Shown here piece after piece: positions 1 through 5,394 of a stretch of 14,923 nt of DNA. The notes below the pieces were generated by a model, which made no database searches, was not told the origin of the DNA, and saw only the letters and a program-made list of their open reading frames with translations. Source of the stretch: JBEKDJ01 sp050014415 (GTDB lineage: Bacteria; Desulfobacterota; BSN033; UBA1163); the NCBI GenBank assembly GCA_050014415.1, contig JBEKDJ010000106.1, forward strand, positions 1 to 14,923. The letters are read 5' to 3'. Position numbers and translations under genes: made by a program. Each line of letters begins with the position of its first letter. Within the stretch, counting starts at the first letter, position 1.

Positions 1-663
1 GATATCTATATAATTCCGGTGCGAATGGAAAGTTGCGAGGTGCCTGAGCGTTTGCAGGAATTCCAGAGGTTGGATCTGTTTGAAAGAGATGGCTGTAAAC
101 GCTTAATAGAAGCTATTCGGATAGGTATAGAACGGCGGAGGAGAACTTCCATGAAAGGGGGTCTGCCTTCACCCGGAAAGACCAATCTTTGGCGGGTCGC
201 TGGAATCGGTATGAAAAAATTTGTAAATAGTATTGTTAGCAGTTCTTATTTATTAACCTCTGGTGGCACGAGCTATTCCTATATTGACTTGGATTCCTTA
301 TTAGCAGAGCCCGAAACAATAAAGTTCTTGATAAAGAAAATGGTCTCTATTATCCGGCTCGCTTCAAAACCTCTTGGAGGTGTAGATCGATTGGTTTTTA
401 TTCGCCGGGACAGTGGCCCACTGGGAGCAATTGGTTTGTTGGGTATTCTGGCTGAGAAGACAAATCTTGGTTCTGTAATTGTTCGACCCTCATCACAAAT
501 CCATCAATTAGCTATCACTCCGAGTGGAGTTTTGAACTCAGACACCCGTGTTGTCATTGGGAGCTTGAACGGAGGGGACGTAGGTTCTAAAACAACTTCC
601 CAATTGTCCGCCATTTGTCATGGGTTAGAACAGCGGGCATCGAACACGCGGCTCTACTCCTAG
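1..663 (+). CDS. TIR-domain protein fused to an orotate phosphoribosyltransferase-like domain (5' partial)
   Basis: The frame is open from base 1, so the N-terminus lies left of the window; 220 codons are visible. Residues 1-45 (IIPVRMESCEVPERL, then LDLFERDG, then a Leu-Ile-rich helix) match the C-terminal end of bacterial TIR domains, whose complete forms often cleave NAD+ or act as signalling enzymes in immunity. Residues about 70-215 resemble an orotate phosphoribosyltransferase: LTSGGTSYSYIDLDSLL fits the family's N-terminal substrate-binding segment, and VDRLVFIRRDSGPLGA and DTRVVIGSLNGGDVGSKT follow in the right order. The acidic pair of the PRPP loop is replaced by GSLNGGDVGSKT, so catalysis is doubtful and a sensing role is possible. 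The last codons overlap a minus-strand AbiEii remnant, so the C-terminus may be altered. The TIR call is fairly firm; the PRTase call rests on motif order only. Confidence 0.7.
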   Translation, partial: DIYIIPVRMESCEVPERLQEFQRLDLFERDGCKRLIEAIRIGIERRRRTSMKGGLPSPGKTNLWRVAGIGMKKFVNSIVSSSYLLTSGGTSYSYIDLDSLLAEPETIKFLIKKMVSIIRLASKPLGGVDRLVFIRRDSGPLGAIGLLGILAEKTNLGSVIVRPSSQIHQLAITPSGVLNSDTRVVIGSLNGGDVGSKTTSQLSAICHGLEQRASNTRLYS

Positions 664-942
664 GTAATCCCGGAGTTTTTGTAGTGCTTCCCGGTGTTTG
701 GCAGGCGTCATTCGGCGTATATTTTGAAGCTTCCATTTAACAGCAGGGAGATTTTCGATTCCTGGCACCCCCAACAAATCCCACTGGGGTTTTCCCTCTT
801 TAACGGAAATGATAAACCGCCTTTCCTCCCGGGTCATTTCTTCGTGAAGCCTGCATACCAGTTCCGCCGCAATCATCAGTTCGTCGGGTGTGCTAACCCA
901 AAAGACTGTTCTATCCTTCGTGAGCCAATCGTCAATCGCATT
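625..942 (-). pseudogene. AbiEii-type nucleotidyltransferase toxin, C-terminal remnant
   Basis: About 105 codons are open up to an in-frame stop at 943-945. The residues RRFIISVKEGKPQWDLLG, then LPAVKWKLQNIRRM and KHREALQKL, match the C-terminal tail typical of the nucleotidyl transferase AbiEii/AbiGii toxin family. The catalytic nucleotidyltransferase core that should precede it is absent: no matching N-terminal half can be read upstream in any frame, and an internal ATG at 876 leaves only 83 codons. It is best read as a decayed fragment left by rearrangement in the island. Its 3' end converges on and overlaps the plus-strand TIR gene by 39 bases. The family assignment is from recall of its C-terminal pattern; a small intact protein using the ATG at 876 is the alternative. 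Confidence 0.55.
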
Positions 943-1062
943 TTATATTACCCAAATGCCTGGGGATCGCGCCGAGAACAAACCTTTCCCCATGCATTTT
1001 TCGCATTTACAATCGGGATCATGAAAGCCAACAAATATGATTATTTTATCCCAAAAGAGCAT
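943..1062 (-). CDS. Possible 39-aa protein with a CxC-x2-C motif
   Basis: A short frame starts with ATG at 1062, inside the last codons of the HNH gene (22-base overlap), and stops at 943-945. Residues 13-23 read FHDPDCKCEKC, a metal-binding-looking cysteine cluster after a hydrophobic stretch (IIIFVGF). The stop is in the same frame as the AbiEii remnant downstream, so this and the remnant could be pieces of one broken gene. No good ribosome binding site is visible. The evidence is the natural-looking motif and the overlap only, so this may be chance. Confidence 0.25.
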   Translation of the reverse strand: MLFWDKIIIFVGFHDPDCKCEKCMGKGLFSARSPGIWVI

Positions 1063-1604
1063 TGCCCAAAAATGAAATGTCTTTCCAGGAAATTCCATGA
1101 ATCTATAATCAAAGACACCTGGATATTGTCCTCTTGAGGATGGATTGCGAACGAAATCACATCTGGGAGAAATCGGCCAATTTCCTTAAGAAATAATCCC
1201 CTCATGATTTTCCACACTACTCTCCAGACCCTTTGACCATCAAATCTCTTGGCTACTTTTCCAAACGGTAATATAAGACCTGAAGGTCTTTTATCAAACT
1301 CTTTTAAGACCATTTGGCCGATCCGCCGGCCTTGAGGTCTTTTATACTGCTCTGATAAATCACCCCAAAGTGACTTGCCTGAGTAGGACGCCATCGCAAG
1401 GGGAGCTATCGTGTGCACAAAATAATCTTCATCTTTTTGGTAGTCTTTATTACACAATGAATGCACCGGCAGGGTGAACAAGTTCGGATTGTGTTTTGTT
1501 CTTACTTCTTTTGCATAAAACTGTCTCGGTGGGACATGATCTCTGTCGATATCGACATCAAGAGGTTCGCCGCATAAATAGCAAATCTTAATCGTGTGTT
1601 TCAT
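1041..1604 (-). CDS. HNH-type zinc-finger protein, putative endonuclease
   Basis: The 187-residue protein opens with C8-x2-C11, then DRDHVPP (D22, H23) and H48-x2-C51-N52. This is the spacing of HNH/beta-beta-alpha-metal nucleases of the CxxC type, in which the Cys pairs hold structural zinc and the His/Asn residues act on DNA or RNA. The remainder is basic and tryptophan-rich (RVWRVVWKIMRGLF) and may bind nucleic acid. The start is the only ATG that keeps the first CxxC; upstream signals are weak. It sits alone between the AbiEii remnant and the toxin operon, so defence or mobile-element biology is plausible but unproven. No methyltransferase or restriction partner is visible. Confidence 0.55.
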   Translation of the reverse strand: MKHTIKICYLCGEPLDVDIDRDHVPPRQFYAKEVRTKHNPNLFTLPVHSLCNKDYQKDEDYFVHTIAPLAMASYSGKSLWGDLSEQYKRPQGRRIGQMVLKEFDKRPSGLILPFGKVAKRFDGQRVWRVVWKIMRGLFLKEIGRFLPDVISFAIHPQEDNIQVSLIIDSWNFLERHFIFGQCSFGIK

Positions 1605-1936
1605 ATCAAGGAATTCTTGGGACGGGAATATACACTTTCTACATTATTTTGAAAAGGGGAAACTCAGGAAGAAAGCCTTTAAAAGAGTTGACCTCGAAGC
1701 AAGGACTCCTTCCGCTGTGAACTTCTATCTATGGATACCGGTGGCTTTTGGGATGAAGGCTCACTCACTTCTTAGCGGAAATTAATAAGCAATATTATCC
1801 CCTAAGTGACCTTCCCTTTATGAACAATCAGAGTAACCAGGTAATGTTGATTAAAAAATGATTCGGCTTGGAATTCATGTAACACACCATTCTTGTTGTG
1901 CAGACCGAATGAGAAGGAACCCACGATGCCACCTGA
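1605..1936. other. Non-coding gap between HNH gene and protease gene
   Basis: This stretch of 332 bases lies upstream of the HNH gene and downstream of the ImmA/IrrE-like gene. A 63-codon plus-strand frame at 1594-1785 has no family resemblance, no ribosome binding site and starts inside the HNH gene, so I do not call it. I see no convincing terminator, RNA gene or repeat. The promoter of the HNH gene should lie here but no clear -35/-10 pair stands out. Confidence 0.5.
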
Positions 1937-2665
1937 TCACCTCCGAGTATGGTCATCAATCATGCTTAGAAAATCGTCAGGACCAATATTGTCAAATTCT
2001 TTTTTGAAGCGTTCTGATGGCACAAAGTGTCGAATCCTAATCTCTTGATCGAGTGGTTTTTTCCGCCACCATGGGGTGCTTACGACCATAACCATGGCTC
2101 GATCCAATCCGAACTCAACATACCGTCGGACGGTGGTTACAAGGGATTTCTTATATTTCTTCTTTAGCTCCGTGACACTCTCCCAATTACCCGCGGTGTC
2201 CAAGGCATCTTTGGTGAAAGTGCTTCCAGCGAACATCAGTGCTGATGCGCCGTAATTTGCTTCGTTTTCGAGCATTTCCTGAAAGTCCGGGTCGAGAGTC
2301 TGGGCAGTATCCCCAAGGAAAAAAGCGCGGTGCCATTCAAGAATCCTGTGCGTCGCATCGTGAAAAGATGCCCATTCTATCTTTGGATCGGGAAGAGACT
2401 CGTCAACAAGAATCCTCTCTTCGTCAGGTAACCAAACGGCATGCAACTTTACTTTGTCTACGATTTTAATCAGTTTTTGTTTTCCTACCCGCACTCTGTG
2501 CAAAAATCTCTGAAGAAGATTCGGATCTTCAAGATCATAAAAGTCACGATGAACTTCCAAGTATTGAAGAAGGTCCCCCACCTTAACAGGAGGTTCCATC
2601 AATCCCGCATCTTTGAGGGTCCCTTCGACTACTTTATCAATTTCTCTGCGAGTCTTGTCGTCCAT
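1937..2665 (-). CDS. ImmA/IrrE-family metallopeptidase-like protein
   Basis: The 242-residue protein carries WASFHDATHRILEWH (H102, D103, H106) and, about 30 residues on, ENEANYGASALMFAG (E133, E135). This matches the ImmA/IrrE zinc-peptidase pattern of HExxH followed by a downstream Glu ligand. Family members such as ImmA and IrrE/PprI cleave XRE-type repressors under stress. The general-base Glu of HExxH is Asp here, so catalysis may be slow or lost. The gene overlaps the end of the XRE gene by 29 bases, implying translational coupling; the natural target would be that regulator. ATG at 2665 is preferred, with a weak GAGG 12 bases upstream; a GTG directly before it at 2668 is possible. The C-terminal 80 residues are unassigned. 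Confidence 0.75.
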   Translation of the reverse strand: MDDKTRREIDKVVEGTLKDAGLMEPPVKVGDLLQYLEVHRDFYDLEDPNLLQRFLHRVRVGKQKLIKIVDKVKLHAVWLPDEERILVDESLPDPKIEWASFHDATHRILEWHRAFFLGDTAQTLDPDFQEMLENEANYGASALMFAGSTFTKDALDTAGNWESVTELKKKYKKSLVTTVRRYVEFGLDRAMVMVVSTPWWRKKPLDQEIRIRHFVPSERFKKEFDNIGPDDFLSMIDDHTRR

Positions 2666-3338
2666 CACTCGTTTTGACCTCGGTCTTCAGAAACTTGATA
2701 AATTCGTCAAGGATCTGCTGCTCCTCTTTCGTCAGTTTAGCAAAAGATTCTGACTGAGCCGCAAAGTTTGATACTTCTTGCTGAAACTCGTGAGAAGCAT
2801 CCGATATCGCCCCGGCAAGAATGGCAAGATTCCGTTGAGAGACTCCATAGAATTTGCTCAGTTTAAAAAGGGTTAAGGGAGGAGGACGATAATCGTCTTG
2901 GCGCTCCATGGCGATGACTTCATCTCGATCCAGACCCAATTTTGCAGCAAGTTCCGCTGGCGTTAATCCTTGTTTCCGTCGTAAGCCTCTCACGACTTCA
3001 CGAAATACATATCTTATAGTGCCGCGATTCGGGTCCCTTGTTTTCAACTGGACGACCATTCGCTGATTTAGTGATTTGGCAATGCGATCAAGCATCGACA
3101 ATGAGTGACCTTCATAATCTGCATCCTCAAGACGGCTAATTACTGACTGGGTGGTTCCGACTAAATCAGCGAGCTCTTTCTGTGTGAGTCCAGCTTCCTT
3201 TCTGAGGTCGTAGATGGTCTGAGCCACTTCGGCATTGACACGTTCTTCTTGTAAAGAAGCTTTTCGCTCGCCATTGTCTCCAACGTACCGACGATGTAAG
3301 ATTTCAACTGCACTTGTTCTTCTGGCCTTTTTTCCCAT
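2637..3338 (-). CDS. XRE-family antitoxin/regulator with two helix-turn-helix domains
   Basis: The 233-residue protein has an XRE HTH at about 39-95 (LRKEAGLTQKELADLVGTTQ, then SVISRLE) and a second, more diverged HTH at about 115-175 (LRRKQGLTPAELAAKLGLD). A charged tail follows (FAKLTKEEQQILDEFIKFL) that may bind a partner. The start is fixed by AGGAGG at 3347-3352, eight bases before the ATG; an in-frame ATG at 3359 lies upstream of this site and is less likely. It follows a HigB-like toxin by 13 bases and overlaps the protease gene, so it fits both the antitoxin role and the role of cleavable repressor. It most likely binds the palindrome in the operon promoter. Confidence 0.85.
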   Translation of the reverse strand: MGKKARRTSAVEILHRRYVGDNGERKASLQEERVNAEVAQTIYDLRKEAGLTQKELADLVGTTQSVISRLEDADYEGHSLSMLDRIAKSLNQRMVVQLKTRDPNRGTIRYVFREVVRGLRRKQGLTPAELAAKLGLDRDEVIAMERQDDYRPPPLTLFKLSKFYGVSQRNLAILAGAISDASHEFQQEVSNFAAQSESFAKLTKEEQQILDEFIKFLKTEVKTSDGRQDSQRN

Positions 3339-3351
3339 GGCAATATCCTCC

Positions 3352-3717
3352 TTATTCAACGTAAGTATGCCCTAGAGGTTTCGATCCAAATCGACCTTTT
3401 CGCTCAATAGCAACATCAATTTGCTTAGGGGGCACCTCCTTCTCTTTTTTTATTAACCCATGAGAGATTACGGCTTGGTTTCCACTAAAAAAATACAGCA
3501 TTCTATATTGGATGCCTTGCAAAGCGACCCGTAATTCATAAATGTCATCACGGAGAAAATCTGCTTCGGGACGACGCAATTCGTGTCCCATCTCGCCCAA
3601 GCGTTCGATACGGACTATGCACTTGTCTTGTGCTTTTTGTGGCAAACCATCCATCCAATCAAGCAAAGGACAGGTCCCGTTGTCTTCTGCATAAAGAACA
3701 ACCTCCGTCCTTGGCAT
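3352..3717 (-). CDS. HigB/RelE-superfamily toxin, phage Gp49-like
   Basis: The 121-residue basic protein shows the Gp49-like layout: an N-terminal strand (EVVLYAED), PLLDWMDGLPQKAQDKC, RIERLGEMGHELRRPEADFL, then YELRVALQGIQYRMLYFF and a C-terminal GLIKKEKEVPPKQIDVAIER. Members of this family are ribosome-dependent mRNA interferases paired with XRE antitoxins, usually in toxin-first order as here. GGGGAGGG lies about 10 bases before the ATG. It is the first gene of the operon, directly downstream of the palindromic promoter, and the last gene of the island before the tRNA-Phe fragment. That position suits a maintenance (addiction) function. Confidence 0.85.
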   Translation of the reverse strand: MPRTEVVLYAEDNGTCPLLDWMDGLPQKAQDKCIVRIERLGEMGHELRRPEADFLRDDIYELRVALQGIQYRMLYFFSGNQAVISHGLIKKEKEVPPKQIDVAIERKGRFGSKPLGHTYVE

Positions 3718-3745
3718 ATCTTATTTTGCCCTCCCCGATTAAGAT

Positions 3746-3767
3746 ATTATCGCATTATTGCGATAAT
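3746..3767. promoter_or_regulatory. Palindromic operator in the toxin operon promoter
   Basis: ATTATCGCA at 3746-3754 and TGCGATAAT at 3759-3767 form perfect 9-base arms around TTAT. The site covers the spacer and the -10 element. It is the expected target of the XRE antitoxin for autoregulation. Binding is inferred from position and symmetry only. Confidence 0.65.
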
Positions 3768-3773
3768 TGTCAA
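3746..3773 (-). promoter_or_regulatory. Sigma-70 promoter of the toxin-antitoxin-protease operon
   Basis: Reading leftward, a perfect -35 TTGACA (3768-3773) is followed after 16 bases by GATAAT (3746-3751), one mismatch from the -10 consensus. It lies about 30 bases before the toxin start. The palindrome described separately fills the spacer, so a bound repressor would block RNA polymerase. Confidence 0.75.
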
Positions 3774-3853
3774 GAGAAAAAATCAACCTGCCAAAATTCC
3801 TTGACGTTGGGTTGCCAGCGAGGGTTTGGAAGCCGGGTTTCGGAAGGGAAGAT

Positions 3854-3895
3854 CTGAAAATCCCCGTGTCCGTGGTTCGATTCCGCGACCCGGCA
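3854..3895 (+). other. tRNA-Phe 3' half, probable att site (island right boundary)
   Basis: The anticodon loop CTGAAAA (anticodon GAA, Phe), 3' anticodon stem TCCCC, variable loop GTGTC, T arm CGTGG-TTCGATT-CCGCG, 3' acceptor strand ACCCGGC and discriminator A follow in perfect order. The 5' half is missing: the bases before the loop do not pair with TCCCC and no D arm is present. GCCGGGT at 3832-3838 could pair with the acceptor strand, but the intervening 15 bases are too few for a D arm, so it is a remnant or coincidence. No CCA is encoded. Integrases commonly target such 3' halves. Defence genes lie to the left and core genes to the right, which fits an attR site. Confidence 0.7.
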
Positions 3896-3909
3896 CTTCC
3901 TTCCAAGCC

Positions 3910-3938
3910 AGGGCAATTTCTTCTGCCCTCTTTTTCTT
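3910..3938 (+). terminator. Rho-independent terminator after the tRNA-Phe fragment
   Basis: AGGGCA (3910-3915) pairs with TGCCCT (3924-3929) around an 8-base loop, followed by CTTTTTCTT. It sits 15 bases after the tRNA 3' end, as expected for the native tRNA-Phe terminator. Confidence 0.65.
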
Positions 3939-4241
3939 GTCCGAGAAGGTAAAAAAGTTCTTGTCACCTATTGCTTCTACTTTCACCCTTTAGGATCTCT
4001 ATCGCTCGACTTCCTTTCTTTCCCTGCCGTTTATTGCTCTGCCTACCTTGCCTCCCCCATTCTTGCGGTTCACAGGCGACTTGTGAACAACCGAGGAAAT
4101 CGATAGCTTGAGCAGAGAAATCAGACTAATTCTTTAAATTTCAGCAGGATGATTTAAGAATTTATGATTCTACTTGTCATTATGACAGTTAACCTATTGA
4201 TATTTAAATGTAATTTTTTTAAGGAAAAAATAATTTTCCTC
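3939..4241. other. Non-coding AT-rich spacer with several hairpins
   Basis: I find no gene in these 303 bases. There are three symmetric elements. The first is a hairpin at 4066-4093 (GGTTCACA against TGTGAAC-A-ACC, one bulge). The second is AATTCTTTAAAT at 4128-4139 facing ATTTAAGAATT at 4152-4162. The third is TGTCAT-T-ATGACA at 4175-4187. None is followed by a T tract, so they are not obvious terminators. They could be part of a leader, a small RNA or regulatory sites for the gene downstream. Confidence 0.4.
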
Positions 4242-4271
4242 TTGACATTCCTATATTTTGTGTCGTAATAT
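4242..4271 (+). promoter_or_regulatory. Promoter of the 45-codon Cys-rich gene
   Basis: TTGACA (4242-4247) and TAATAT (4266-4271) are separated by 18 bases in an AT-rich setting. This leaves a leader of roughly 55 bases before the small gene. The -35 is perfect and the -10 is moderate. Confidence 0.6.
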
Positions 4272-4331
4272 TAAATTGGTTCTACATATAGACATTTTCT
4301 TCTAATGCCGATCTGGAGGGAGATTTCAAAG

Positions 4332-4469
4332 ATGAGTTACCTTATCTGTGATAAAAGGAAAGGTAGTCCGAAAGTCCATGTTGAGGTGTGCCGAAGGAAG
4401 TGTAAATTGGTTCAGGATTGTAAGGGCTACAAGGAGTTCGTCAGCAATTCAGAGAAAAAGGCAGCTTAG
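4332..4469 (+). CDS. Small Cys-rich protein, 45 aa, unknown function
   Basis: An ATG at 4332 is preceded by GGAGGG with 11-base spacing and is followed by 45 codons. Cysteines at 6, 20, 24 and 30 with His16 (EVCRRKCKLVQDCKGYKEF) suggest a single small zinc- or Fe-S-binding module. The protein is strongly basic, with no signal peptide or membrane segment. Its own promoter lies upstream and a strong terminator follows 10 bases after the stop, so it is a stand-alone transcription unit, which makes it very likely real. I do not recognise a named family. It lies just outside the island boundary, in what seems to be the native flank. Confidence 0.7.
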   Translation: MSYLICDKRKGSPKVHVEVCRRKCKLVQDCKGYKEFVSNSEKKAA

Positions 4470-4479
4470 ACACCTCCGC

Positions 4480-4501
4480 GCCTGCATTGGGCAGGCTTTT
4501 T
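4480..4501 (+). terminator. Terminator of the small Cys-rich gene
   Basis: GCCTGC (4480-4485) pairs with GCAGGC (4491-4496) around a 5-base loop, and TTTTT follows directly. Confidence 0.8.
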
Positions 4502-4521
4502 GTACCCCTCCTTTCTGATCC

Positions 4522-4556
4522 GAGGGCCATTCTGAGAGAATTGGCCCTCCTTTTTT
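4522..4556 (+). terminator. Second strong terminator, between convergent genes
   Basis: GAGGGCCA (4522-4529) pairs with TGGCCCTC (4542-4549) and is followed by CTTTTTT. It points along the plus strand and abuts the stop of the convergent rsmE gene. It backs up the terminator 20 bases earlier and shields rsmE from antisense read-through. Confidence 0.75.
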
Positions 4557-5292
4557 ATCCAATATCCCCGCATTCGTATTGAAGGATGCTGAGAAGGCAA
4601 AGACTTGAGGTTTCAGATCTCAATATCCTTCTTCCCAAATTGACATAGATGAATCCTTCTCTCTGTGCGTGTTCCACCTCTTCCTGCGTTAATCCTCCCT
4701 CTGGTCCGACGACAAAGAAGATCCTTTTCTTGTCTTTCGATCCCATCAAGACATCTCTCAACCTTGCTCCCTCCTTCTCCCAGAGGATGAGACGAAGGGA
4801 GTCCTGATTAGCAGTTTGGACCATTGAAAGATAGTCTTGGAGGGGTTCGATCTTCGGAACCACTCCTCTTCCGCACTGTTTGGAGGCCTCAACAGCAATC
4901 CTCTTCCATCGATGATAACGCTTCAATCTTCTCGATTCTTCCAAGAGGGGAATAGTGCGGGAGGAGTAGAAAGGAATAATCCGGTTGACTCCCAACTCCG
5001 TCGCCTTCTGGATGAGATAGTCCATCTTCTCACCCTTGAGTAGGCTCTGGGCCAAGACGATCTCCAGGGGAGATTCACTTTCTGAAGAAAGAACGTTTTG
5101 GACCGCGATCACCACAGCATTAGAGCCCTCCTTAACAATCGTACCTTCATACTCCTTCGCTGACCCATCGAAGACAACGACCTCATCTCCAGCTTTGAGC
5201 CGCAGAACCTTGCGAATATGTCTTACTTCGTCCCCTTCAATCCTCAGCATTCCCTTTTCGATCCAAGGATGGGGAACATAGAACCTGGGCAT
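4555..5292 (-). CDS. rsmE: 16S rRNA (uracil-1498-N3)-methyltransferase RsmE
   Basis: RsmE uses SAM to methylate N3 of U1498 in helix 44 of 16S rRNA. The 245-residue length is usual. An N-terminal PUA-like part (DEVRHIRKVLRLKAGDEVVV, 21-40) precedes the SPOUT knot domain with KGEKMDYLIQKATELG (87-101), EASKQCGR (135-142), VGPEGG (195-200) and LGRRILRSETS (219-229), the SAM-binding trefoil knot signature. The ATG at 5292 has a GGGGGAA ribosome binding site at fitting distance; a GTG directly before it is too close to that site. It is the last gene of the minus-strand series, following prmA by about 100 bases, a common rRNA/ribosomal-protein methylation pairing. Confidence 0.95.
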   Translation of the reverse strand: MPRFYVPHPWIEKGMLRIEGDEVRHIRKVLRLKAGDEVVVFDGSAKEYEGTIVKEGSNAVVIAVQNVLSSESESPLEIVLAQSLLKGEKMDYLIQKATELGVNRIIPFYSSRTIPLLEESRRLKRYHRWKRIAVEASKQCGRGVVPKIEPLQDYLSMVQTANQDSLRLILWEKEGARLRDVLMGSKDKKRIFFVVGPEGGLTQEEVEHAQREGFIYVNLGRRILRSETSSLCLLSILQYECGDIG

Positions 5293-5394
5293 CACTTCCC
5301 CCTATTTCCCAATGTTCAATAGAAAGAATGCTTTAGTTTTTGCGCTTCGGTCATTTGAAGTTGTTTCGAAACTGGGATTCTCTGCTAAGGATTT

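Noticed and set aside
694..1137. 147-codon plus-strand frame
   Set aside because: It runs opposite the AbiEii remnant and the HNH gene, lacks a ribosome binding site and shows no family motif.
1594..1785. 63-codon plus-strand frame
   Set aside because: It starts inside the HNH gene, with no ribosome binding site and no recognisable sequence.
3832..3895. Complete tRNA from GCCGGGT to the discriminator base
   Set aside because: The acceptor strands would pair, but the span is only 64 bases, there is no D arm and the 5' anticodon stem does not pair. It is kept as a 3' tRNA-Phe fragment only.
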